A stretch of DNA of 60,000 bases from Lineus longissimus (lineage: Eukaryota; Nemertea; Pilidiophora; Heteronemertea; Lineidae), in assembly GCF_910592395.1 (NCBI RefSeq), contig NC_088316.1:15564001-15624000 (forward strand), written 5' to 3'. Of the stretch, positions 1-11,292 are shown piece after piece. Each line of letters begins with the position of its first letter. Positions within the stretch are counted from its first letter, which is position 1. A program made the position numbers and the translations under genes. Under the pieces are notes generated by a model. The model was not told the origin of the DNA, did not search any database, and saw nothing but the letters and a program-made list of their open reading frames with translations.

Positions 1-3000
1 CATTACCAAGCCAGGGGTCAGTCATTCTGCTAACCCTAAAACTAGGCCTTATACTAATCCTATTTTCCCCCCGAGAGGCCAGAGAGCCCTTGGCGCTAAT
101 CAAACACCATTTATGTATACCCGATCAGCTGGAAGGAGGGTCAAGTTTGTCAAAGTGCCGAAGCAAATCGACCATGAACGATATGCTATTTAGCGTCAAG
201 AAAAAGGGTTCAAAACCTTTTTTCTTTCAGACACCTCGTCCCTAAAGGGCAAGTAAACGTGTCGAAGGCAACGAAAACCCATTACAAGTGATCCGATGAC
301 TGGGTGTTCCCTTGGTCGATTGGTGACAGGAAAGCGGGCGCCGAGGGTTGACAGGAGGCGTGACTGTTGACGTAAGCACACCTGGAGGCCCGTCTCATAT
401 AACAGGAAGCCTGCCGAAATGTAGCTGCTTCGTGTCATCAGGTTCACCGGAAGTCGGACCGGTGGCGCCGCTCCAGTTGAGAGTGGTTAAAAGTTGCTGA
501 TGGATGCTTTTTATTTCGTGTTTCACTTACATGCCAACGATTGATTGATCCGATTCCACCGACGAGCATGTCGGGCGCCACTCTGAGTGTAGAATGATGG
601 CTTAGGTGGTATCATAATTCCTGCCACCCCATAACACTATCACCAAGGCCTCGGCCACTTGAGTACGGGCCCGATAAGAACGGGCAAAATAATACGCTAA
701 TGGACGGAATGCACCTCTAGACTTGGCAGCAGTATCGTTTCAAACTGATATAAATGTCAGCTTGAATAAATTGATATACTTTAGAGGCAAACTGACCGCA
801 GATTCAGGCCATTTCACTCGAAATATATGATATTCTACCAAGGCCAAAAAACTAAGCAGTTTCCGACTTTTGGCGACTACGTGCATGTAAAGTTGCCACG
901 TGATGATAACTGACCAGTCAAGTGACAAAGTTTAAAGATGAGCCCGAAAGCATCCATTTACCAATCGGTGGACAACGGGAGAAAGGTAAGCAAACCCGAG
1001 CTTTGGAGCGTACTTCCGGTCGCACGATATGAACTGCCATCTAGAGGTCAGATCAATCCGAATTCTGATGTTGGCTGATACAACATCCACTCACTGGGCA
1101 TGCGGCCTTGACCGAGCCGTCACTTGCTGCTTTGCAGAGCTGTGAAAAGTACATTCCCCATCAGCTGAAAGTCTTTCTCACCGCTATAAATCAGCAAAGC
1201 TGGAGAATGCCTTAATTAAGAGGTTCACATCTACACTCGCCCCACATGTTGCCTACAAAAATTCATCTTTCTTCCGGAAAAAAATTAGCAGGAGCCATAT
1301 GCCATGATACATCACCAGGAACGTTCAGAAGAAAGAAATCGCCGGTTATTTAACTCAAAAGTTAGCATCATCATCAGTAGTTTGTCAATATCGGCTGTTC
1401 TTAGAAACTCGCATGAAATCAAGTAGACTATCCTTTCAGCCGGGCCTTTTAGTTGAATATCTAATTTATGCGGTAACAACACCAAAAACAGCTGAATTCT
1501 GGGTGTGTACCACAACGCCCAATGCATACCGGACATGCCGGTGTCGTTACACGATCACGGCAGATCTCGTTTGATAAAACTTGTGGGCTATTTCCTCATC
1601 GGCCGTGGTAGTCCTTGATATGTCCGCGACATTCTCTCCGAAAGACCAGAGGCCGTCTCAGAAAAAGGGGCTCACCAATTCATGCAATGATTCCATCACC
1701 TATATAGGAGCACTGGTCGCACTTCCCAATTTGGTTGTCGTTGGGCATGTGGGATTGACAATGACGGCATGAAGGCCCAAGAAAGTTGTGCACAGAAAAT
1801 TAAGTGAATGTGACAGCATCGGCAATCGCGCCGAGGGTAGGGTAGTTTGCAATGACAGAGCAATGCCACCCGGATGCCCGAGTCCAACAGCTGGACAAGG
1901 GGGATCCATCACTCCCGTGTTTACCTTTTCGGCTGTTGGTGGTAGACAGTGGCATGTGCTAATAGAGCTGGCAATGGCAAGTGATAAATGGACCAGTGAT
2001 GAAGATGCAACAGCTGAGCCGTATTTCATACGTTCTGACATCACAAGGATACATGTAAGCAAGAGAAAAAAAATGCTTTGGTGTTGGCTGAGAAGAATTC
2101 ACAGCTTTAGCTTCTGGTCCAAAGTACAGTCGTTCATCCAATATGGCGGCGAAGCGACCATCTTGTATTTGGGTTCCACGCATTTCAAGGTGGTCGACCG
2201 CCCCCGCGTGTGTTATGTGCGTGCGTGTGTGTGCTTGTGCGAGTGTGTGGGAGAGGGACAAGAATGACACACTTTTAAGCAACTGCTTCACCCAACACCA
2301 CAAAACCACCATCTCCTGACCGGTAGAGTACAATCAGCAAGCCCGACCTTTATTTTCACAGAGAAAGAACACTGAATTAGCCTAAAAAGCCTGAAGCCCC
2401 CGCTCACTATAATTCCTTACATCACCTGGCCTAGCAAAGCATACGTACGGAGAAGTTGGCTGCGAGCGAAATGTATCTGTTGAGCCAGATGTTCTTCGCC
2501 GCGTAACAACCTCATTGGTGTAAATAGCACCGTGTATATTTTTGTTTTCTCGAACGGGAGATCGTTTGTCTTCGGGTGTTAATGATACTCCTGCTAGCAG
2601 CTGCTCAGAAACGTCCTGCAAAACGTTCTCACCCCATGCGTCTCCGACTATACCGTGGTCTAAGTAAAGTCATGTTAGCTCTGGAATCATTCCGTTAATC
2701 TACCCGAAGGCTGGGCAGAGATTCTCTCTGTTCCTGTCCACTGTTGGTGACGGTGTTGACCATGCTCGATTTACACCATTTCAAGTCAAGGCGAGGATCG
2801 GGTCGCCGACAGACTTCTGTTTCTGTCAATTTAAATGGAGTCGACAACTTACGGCGTGGTTACCACATGACGAACACATCCGCATCGTCCTGACCCTGCA
2901 TGCTGCAGGGTGGTGGTCATTGTCACTGTCAGCGCTGTAATGACCCGAACCTTGCCTCGCAATTCTAACCAAGGTGCCAATAGTCAGGGACCAGGCGAGT

Positions 3001-6000
3001 GCGAGAGGAGGACGCCTTCCGTGGCGGGACAGGCAACAGTGCGGGATTGACGACTTTGGTCAGGACATGTACCGGGACTCCACAAGTGACAACAGACGGA
3101 GTCAACAACACAGCTTTCTTTAAACTGAAGCCAATCTGGGTTGCCAAATACTATGTCCACAATCATCAAGGGGTACACCACACCAGTCAGTCATTATCGA
3201 CCCTCCACCACAGATATATTCTTATATTGGATATTACTTCGAACTCTCGGTCGGAGAGTTACCCATTTCCGTCTGTCATCTCCTGCATCTCGGGAGCACC
3301 ATTCCCCGCGGAAAGATGTGGCTATCAGTTCTCTCCATGTTGGCAAGAAGATCATGAATCAGCAACCGACTTCTACGCAGGATTTGAGCAAAAGGGTGAA
3401 ACCAACCTCCCACTATCTTTGGTGTTTTGTTGCCAATAATTAACGCCTTGATGGAGAATCTTCTATGAGCCGAGTGCCTCTCTGGGCGTCACTCAGTGTG
3501 GCGCTGGTGATAATTGAAGAAGTGCAGAGTGATCCTCACCAAATCTTTCATCTTGTTTTAGCACAAGGTTTTATTCAAAAGCATGCTTTAAGTGGAGTGT
3601 TTACCGAATAAAAGACAACGCACAAACAATCATCGCCGCCAGATGTCAGCAGCAGTTTTCGAATGAGGGCCACCTGGCGGTGCGTTTTATAACAGCAGTT
3701 TAGCTTGATCATCTTGCGCAATGTCAGAAAATAGCCGACGGTCATATCTTTGCAGGATTATTGGCTACGTTTTCAAAACAACAAACTGCTGTTGTTTACT
3801 ACATCGGCAAGACCAAAGATAGTTGCCATGATGTTTCTATCTTACATTTCATCGCCGGGGGGAAAAGAATGTAAACACGGATGACAGTGTAGAGGAATTC
3901 CGATCGGCTGACACAACACACAACAGTATGACATCTTCTGGGCATTGAACATTTTAGACAACCAAGCAAGGCCTGTATTGTACTGGCGCTATCGTTGCTG
4001 GCAACAGAACACGCTACTTCAGGAAGTTCTTTCGATCTGTTCCGATAATTATTGTGCCACACTCGAGAAACGACACCAGAACCACGGTTGGCGCTCAGGC
4101 ATCCAAAAAATCTACACCAATGTATTAATTGTTAAAATATGTGAAACCATGTGTTGCCGAAAGAAATGTATCAACCGTTTATCACCGGGCAGCTTTGAAC
4201 CACATGCCAGTCTCGTCACACCTGTGTCTTTCAACAGATTACACAAAAAAGCTCAAGACTCCACGCTCTCGCGACACTAACCCCAATAAATCTATAGCAA
4301 GAGTAAACAAACAAGACATTCTGGTCACAGAACTAAGCACCCGAATGACAACCAAGTCAAATGAAAACCTGATTTATCATCATCCGTGAAGCCCCCGCGC
4401 ATAAAAACGCGTTCCTAAGTACGGCGATCAGTCTGGGAAAGAAGCAAGTTAGTAGTTTCAATGGGAATCGAAGTCGTGATGTCACGAGATCTTTCCGAGA
4501 TTGAGAAACACAATGACACCAATATGTTTAGGTTTTTTTCAACGGGATAGGTTACCAAGTCAAAGAGAGGTATCGCAACTGCATGCAACAATGAAGTTCG
4601 AGTAAAGCTGACATCATTCGTAACTTGTTTTCGTATGCTGATGCGGAACCTTCCTGTGGTCAGACGCGAAATCGAATTTTGTGCGGTGGTATGATACTAC
4701 AAACGGACTAACAGAAATGGAAAGATAGCGGGAGATAGCAAAAGGAGTGCGCATGCCCTCCCCATAACCGAGAGCCGTTGTCAACCTTTCATCCCCTTCA
4801 TCAAAACGCAAAAATGTTGGTGAAATCCCGAAATTCTCCCATGAAATAACCCGCGGCGCAACTTAGACCCCAATTCCCAATCTCCTGGGCTAATCTGTCA
4901 TCGATATCTAACCCTGCCCCGATCACAAACACTGATAACACCAACCTGCTTAAAGCAGTCGTCAGAATCCTGTAGATGTTTATCTCAAAGTTGTCACCAA
5001 GTCTGAACAAAGGGTTTTATTCCTCTGGCTCATGATTCGCCCATTAAGGAATTGATGAAATCGCATTTTAACTCAATAGAGGGGAAGCTGAGAGTATAAC
5101 ATGTGCCTTGTAGCATTGTGTAACTAAAACCTACGTCAAATGAACCAACTTGAAAAGGGCATTCAGAGAAATGGGAACCATCACTCTTGTATAACCAGTC
5201 AACAAATGGACCGATTTTTTTAGAGTGGAACAGTTGGGGACATATTAAACGACCAGACAGCTAAAATTGATTTCGATTGCGAGAAATAGATAAAGCACAC
5301 CAGTGTCAAATCTTGTGAAATGGTAAAGGCCGAGAAAGGGCACGTTTGAATGAGGTGAAGGATTAATGCAAGTGCACCCAAAGATGACGAACCCCCGTCA
5401 GACAAATGTATCTTTTTGTGAAAGATGTCTCAACGGGAGTAGGCTGCACCTCGCTCTTTAAAGGAGGTCCCGATCCGACAATCCATACTGGTGTCATTTC
5501 GCAAATTTCAATTTCTTCCGAAGTAATAAGACAGACGACACCAGGGAGGCAATTAGACACCAAGTACATGGCTAACAGCCGGTGATCCGTGGAGTCCTTC
5601 CCTAATCGAGCCGTTGCGTGCCGCGCCCAGCTCTAATGGGAGGACAGGGACATCATCCTCTCCCGGGATCGGCATGTGTAATTCTGATCAATATTGACGA
5701 GATTGCAAATCGAGGACAGCAACTACAGAAGGTTTCTAGCAGCAGATTTTCATCAAACTTGATCTTTAGCGAACTCGCGGACGTTGATGCCATCACAACC
5801 CCCAGGGATTCAAAACCACCATATTGGGAAGGAATTCGTTTGGGTCTCAAGAGCCATGTGTGTCAAAATGGTCGAAAACATGCGATGGATGCAAGCCAAA
5901 GCCAAAATAAAAGCTTGAAATGCTCTTTTAAACCACTTGAACTCGCCTTGTTTCACCTGCCCAAGTGGCCAAGTCAATTACGGAACTGCTAGTTAGGAAG

Positions 6001-8450
6001 ACAATATGCAATGTACTTTCTTGAAATACGAGTCTAGAGTTGAAGGGAGGCCGATAGTTTCCCAACACGATGAACAAGCAGGTGCGAGAGATAATGAGAA
6101 GTCACCTAATGCTTCATTATTGCTTTCGTTTTGAACAGAAATGTTGATAAAAAAGATTTGTAACATGAAGAAGATTTACACAAGAATTTCGTTTCTTTGG
6201 GAAGACGCCTTTTCTATTTGATACTCTTCCGAACTCATAGATGTCCCGTATGAGGATACGACATCACTGTCATGACCGAGACTTCTGCGAACTCAAATGG
6301 TACCACACAAACATTTATACGGAATCTCGAATTTAAAGTTTATTTCGCACTTTCATTGGCGGTCAAATTCGGCCACGGTTTCCCCAAGACTCAATGGGAA
6401 GTTGGAAGGTGTCGCTCAATATTCTAATCCAGTGAACGATGCTTATTTTGACGGAAAGTAAAAGCGACAGGCCATTTCGCTACATTGAGAAAAAGTCGAA
6501 CAATCAGGCGTCGTCATCTTTTTGTGTGGGTTTCTTTAAAATTTGCAACTTTCCTCAACAAATATTTGAATGAAGTTTTCATAACTTTTTACGATTTTAA
6601 TAATGGACCATAAGCGCGAGCGCCCACCTTTCAAAGCCTCAAGGAGACCGACAAATCACTGCAGGGATTTGAACAGGGATCGAAATCGAAGCCAGCGGTG
6701 TGACGTTGGTCGCCAAGATCATGGTGAAGATAAGATGTTGTACCCCACTCAAGAGGGGATGTCGTGAATGCAACCACTAATTATCATTACAAAGGGGGCC
6801 CACCAGATTACCAGTCACCTTTGGGTCTCTATCCTCGCCCGCGGACATACACCAGGATCTGTTTCACAAAGTCACGTCCACATTCGCCGACAACAGAGCG
6901 GCTTTTATTTTGGAAGCAGACGATCGGACGGTTTGTCAGCATTTTCTGGTTGGACTGGAGGAGATGCCATCTGAGAGAGGGACCCAGATCCATCATGGGT
7001 TTAGCATTGGGTGGGTGGTTCGCAGGTCATGAACCTCACGGGCGATTTTGGAATTTACTCCCGAATCTAAGAGAGTATATAGGACGCATTTCAACTCCCC
7101 ACAGTTGGTGGCTTTAAATCGAAAGTCAGCGCAAGTTTTGTTGTCAATACCAATACTTAGTATTTAGAAATGGTGTGCCATTTCTGTTGGCACGTGTTCC
7201 GTATACAATATGGCTGTCAGCAGCTAGTAAACGTAACGTTAACCAGGCGTTCGCAACCTGTCCCTGCCCTTTGGAGAATGCATCTTGGCAACTTGAGTCA
7301 GAGACTGAGAGCAACATGGTTAGGAGGTCGGGAGTCAGAAAACATTTCTTTCAACCGCACACACGTTCCCAGAGCGACAAACCCGTTTTCCATGAAATGC
7401 ACCGTCCGACCATCTTTGTATGACGTTCGCAAACTGTACGCTTTCGTGGTTGTGCTCTGTCGCCAGAGACAGCATCCAGGTGCATAAACCAAAATGTTAC
7501 AAATCATCTTGCTGCCATAATCGGAGAGACTGTGGTGTATAATTATGAATTATACCGAAAAACTGGCCTAGAATAGAGCAGGTTCATTTCGATGGACGGG
7601 AGCCGGCCCTGTGATGCGGGATGGAGACATTGGTTGGTGGTTCCCCAAGGCGACGGCAACATCAAGGGCTTGGCTGCACGACCTGTCAGCGGGCTCGTAG
7701 ATTGGCGCCTCGTCGTATCAGTTCTCGATAAAGATTCATTTCTCGCCATTCGTGACAAAACTGTTCACGTTCCCTTAGTGCCGGCAGGAACCATACCAAT
7801 GGGATCATTGCCTCACACCATTTAAGACCGAGCCCCCGTGTTTATGGATGTGAGAATTCGTAAAGAGCCTACCCCCGTTTGTTAGGCCGACCGTTCTCTT
7901 CCCCTTCTAATTCTAAAGCGTCGATGATGAACTAAAGTTCAATACGCATGTGGCGGGGACTCTTCTTGGATCATACCATCGATTAGTTATTCTTGGTACA
8001 GCGAATAGTAACAATATGGCCGCCAAAGCAACCATATTGGATTTGGCCAAATGAATTTAAAGATACATTGTATGGTAGGAATTAGAAGAGAATCAAGGGA
8101 ATTGAATTGACATGGATATTTTCCCATTTCCAATGCATTTGACTTGCCCTCGGACAACATGCTGCCAGCCTCGGGCAACAACGCCTGACCAAGAAATTAA
8201 CTACAAGGCACACAAAATCAGAGGTGTTTGATGACACTATTGGCGATTTAGATCTATTCAGCCATCCACCACATCCCCTGGTGGCTCAGCTGGCGAGATG
8301 GAAAACAAATTTCACGCCTTCTGATCAGGATGATGTGATCGCCCCTGGTGACGAAGCTGCATCGCTTACAAACTTGCGAAGGAGGCGTCGGGATCTAATA
8401 GTGTGGTTTAGAAATGTCTTTGTGGGACTGCAGAAGTTAAGTTTTAGTCA
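1..8450. other. CpG-rich, gene-poor left block (probably neurobeachin intron)
   Basis: By position this should be intron 34 of neurobeachin. No exon of the family is found on the minus strand, and no ORF shows recognisable domains. Hand counts give 33 CpG in 1-600 and 26 in 6001-6600, against 8 in 8401-9000 and 8 in 16201-16800. Homopolymer runs are rarer than in the rest of the window. A GT-rich simple repeat lies at about 2208-2252. I find no LTRs or terminal inverted repeats. Confidence 0.5.
2208..2252. repeat. GT/GC-rich simple repeat
   Basis: Imperfect alternating purine-pyrimidine tract (GTGTGTTATGTGCGTGCGTG and onward), of the kind that can adopt Z-DNA. Confidence 0.6.
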
Positions 8451-11155
8451 CCTGTGGATGGTCCGTTTGCCCCCCCCCCTTTCCTTCCAACTGATAGTCT
8501 CCCTTTAAGAAAGGCCTGCAATGAAGTGCAGATATTTCTAACTTTATGACAGAACACATTACGTCTCCTTCTAACTTCCATGCTTAAGTTGGTGTCAACC
8601 AAGTTTTTTTTTGTTGAAGAGATTCTTTGGCTGTACCACAGCTTCATTACACCTCATTAACTCTGGGTTAATAAATCAAAATCACAATTAGCTGTAATTA
8701 TGGACTGATTGTGTCTGCGATACCCAGTTGTAACATTGTCTACCATTCTTTATGGTTTTTTGCATCATTTTTTACAAAACAATTGAAGGAATTGTCATAA
8801 TTTCCACGCACACTATAGATTTTATGCTGCAGTTTATGTAAACCCTAAAGCCAAACGAGGTTTTGATTCTTTTAAACAACCACAATGTACACCGTTATTA
8901 ATTGTCACTGCATCCCAAAAACAGCACAATGAAGTCGCAGCATTAATCTCATTTCTCATTTTTCAATAATAATCTTTTTGTGACAAAAAACGACAATAGC
9001 AATTCCTTCAGTCGCACATCACGCTGATCATATTATGAACAAACCAATCAAAAACATCAATCAAATCCCGATGTCTCAAATAATGGCAGCCTCCAGGTCT
9101 GACGAAGTCTGTATTTAAACGTGCGGGGTCAACCAACGAAGCCAGCGGGAGACCTTTGTCGGACAACACCACGCCAATCTGTTGGATCCCAACCACACAA
9201 TCCCGCGCCCTAGTCACTGCCTACGGGGATGAATCCATCACGCAAAATCAAATACCGGCAGCCATTTTGCCAGCATTTCGATAAGTAAGTATCTATAATA
9301 GAATTACAATCACGACTCTGCGATGCGCCCAAAACTAATGACCCCTTTAACCCGATTAGGAACAATTTATGAGAATCTGTAATTGTGAAGTTACAACCCC
9401 CTGTGGAAAAATTCCGAGCAGGGAGAAGAGTAAAACTCGGATAATTTAATAAGGGAACATAGACTATCTTTCACTTTGAGAATCATTTCGCCGAGTATAT
9501 TATAATTTCCAGCATAAGGTTGAACGGTACTGCTAATATGATTGGTTGCAAGCTTATAAATTTAGATTTCTTGTTATTAAGGATTTAAGCTTGATAAAAA
9601 CAAACAATGGATTCAAGTTAGAATGTGATTATTTCTGATGTATTGGCGCGGCCTCCTGCTGGGTAATTAATAAGAGAGTAGAATCACTTGCTTAACGACT
9701 TGTGATGATTTTTATGACCTTTGTCATCAAGGCATAAAACGGACCATAATAAAGAGAAGTATTGCATTGGGAGTCTTCTTGCATAGCCCTGAAAGCAAAC
9801 TGGAACGGACCAGCTCTACTTTAGAGCAGATATGATGATAAACCAAATGTGTGTTTTCAATGTATTTGTCCTTAAAGGGAACTGGAACCGCCGAGCGATT
9901 TATTCAACTTTTCGACTTTCACCGCCCGACAAAGTCAAACTTCCAACTTCCTATTCGAGTTCAGATTTGTAGCTCCGCCCCCAGTGCCCGAGCATGCGCA
10001 GTTCAATTTGTTATTATTGAAAATCATGTGAGAATCACGTGAGTCATGCGTGAGTCATGCGATCTTTCATTCATGAGTTTTCGTAGTAAATTCCATATTA
10101 GTGACGTCACTCAATGATTGACAGCTAGGCGCCATGTTTCATTCATGCCTCGTTCTGATCACCCGATACGCGGGAAATGAAAACGAGGTCATACGAACTG
10201 GCTTGGCGGTTTCAGTTCCCTTTAAACAAAATCTGTAGATTGGGTGATTTTCAGTGCTGCCCTCTGGGGCTGCCAGGATACACTAGCTTCCAATCACTGT
10301 ATGTACTCTGACTGAATCTGCATCAATGCACGTACAGTGATAGGGCCACTTGCGCATAAAGAATGAACTAAACAACAGAGAGATAATTATGTATTTACAA
10401 AAGCTGAAATGGAAAATGCAATAAATGAAATAGCACATGGAATAAAATATTCAAGTAAATATCACAGTAATCCTGAAAATCAAAATATCGCCAAACTACA
10501 CAAGAGACCAAACAAAAGTTCGTTTCCCTGAGTATCAATTAAATTATATCAAATTTGATTCTCTTTTGATCAAGCTACCAAATTTGCCATCTACAAAAAG
10601 AGTTTCTGATAGCACACACAACTGGTCCTTCGGTGAAGGCCCATACTGAATGCAAAGGGAGGTGCTGGCTTGGAAAATGACTGTCACTTTCAATATAGCT
10701 CCCAAGGGTCAGCTGCAAAATGCTCTTTAGGAACCTTGGAAGGGTCTGGCTCAACATGGCTTTTAGACTTTTGCAGGAATACTTGTTGTATTGGTCTTGT
10801 CAGGGAGAGCAGGAGAGGGTGGTGTGCTGGGATCTTCGTGCGGGGCTGTCGAGGAGACAGAATATCATGAAGACAGTATGGCATTCAGCAAGAAATGACA
10901 AGGTCAAAGAAAAGTAGAAGGTGAAAGACAAATAGATAGTGTAAGAGTCAAGATATATAGTTGAGGAGTGGGTGCCATTTTGAAGGGTAACTGTAGAGGT
11001 AATTGGTCATCGAAGGAGTTATGCATGGAAATGAAAATATTTAAACAAAGAGCTAGTGACTTTAATTCACAGAAGTTACAGACTTGGTTTGGTCTCTTTC
11101 TAACTACAAGACTAGTTCTACAAACCACCACCAGAGCGAGCCTTAAGGGTCTTAC
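8451..11155. other. Intron 34 continuation, AT-rich, with one MITE
   Basis: AT-rich non-coding sequence downstream of exon 34, without recognisable exons. It contains a C9 tract near 8470 and the TTAA-flanked element at 9876-10221. Confidence 0.6.
9872..10225. mobile_element. piggyBac-like MITE with TTAA target duplication
   Basis: TTAA at 9872-9875 and at 10222-10225 flank a 346-bp element. Its ends are AGGGAACTGGAACCGCC (left) and, reverse-complemented, AGGGAACTGAAACCGCC (right): 17-nt inverted repeats with one mismatch. TTAA duplication is the hallmark of the piggyBac superfamily. There is no ORF for a transposase, so it is non-autonomous. It carries GTGACGTCAC and repeated GTGAGTCATGCG inside. 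Confidence 0.8.
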
Positions 11156-11292
11156 CTTAGTGTCAATCTTCTTGTTTTCCGGACAGTCTTCGTCCAATTC
11201 AAAGTAGAGTTCCGACTTGGTGATGGACATGGTACCCCTGACTACCACGCCTGGTGCTATCAGATTACAGGGTGTCGAGAGGGCAACTGGTC
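11156..11292 (-). CDS. NBEA: Neurobeachin exon 34, start of PH domain (residues 2158-2203); last exon in window
   Basis: [20 protein letters not shown], then [14 protein letters not shown], equivalent to the first PH-like strands of the PH-BEACH module (KGTLSITTTEIYFEVDEDDSAFKKIDTK). Ends in phase 0 at GTAAGA. The next exon, expected to begin VLAYTEGLHGKW-like, is not found to the left. Confidence 0.95.

Noticed and set aside
1788-2267. 159-codon plus-strand ORF in the left block
   Set aside because: No recognised domain, a low-complexity Cys/Val tail from the GT repeat, and no splice or start support; it is plausible by chance in GC-richer DNA.
2999-3439. 146-codon plus-strand ORF
   Set aside because: No family resemblance, and overlapping open frames in other registers; treated as chance.
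10575-10757. Minus-strand ORF containing VWAFTEGP, resembling the expected next neurobeachin exon (VLAYTEGLHGKW)
   Set aside because: The similarity stops after a few residues and the conserved KWMFSEIRAVFSRRYLLQ part is absent.
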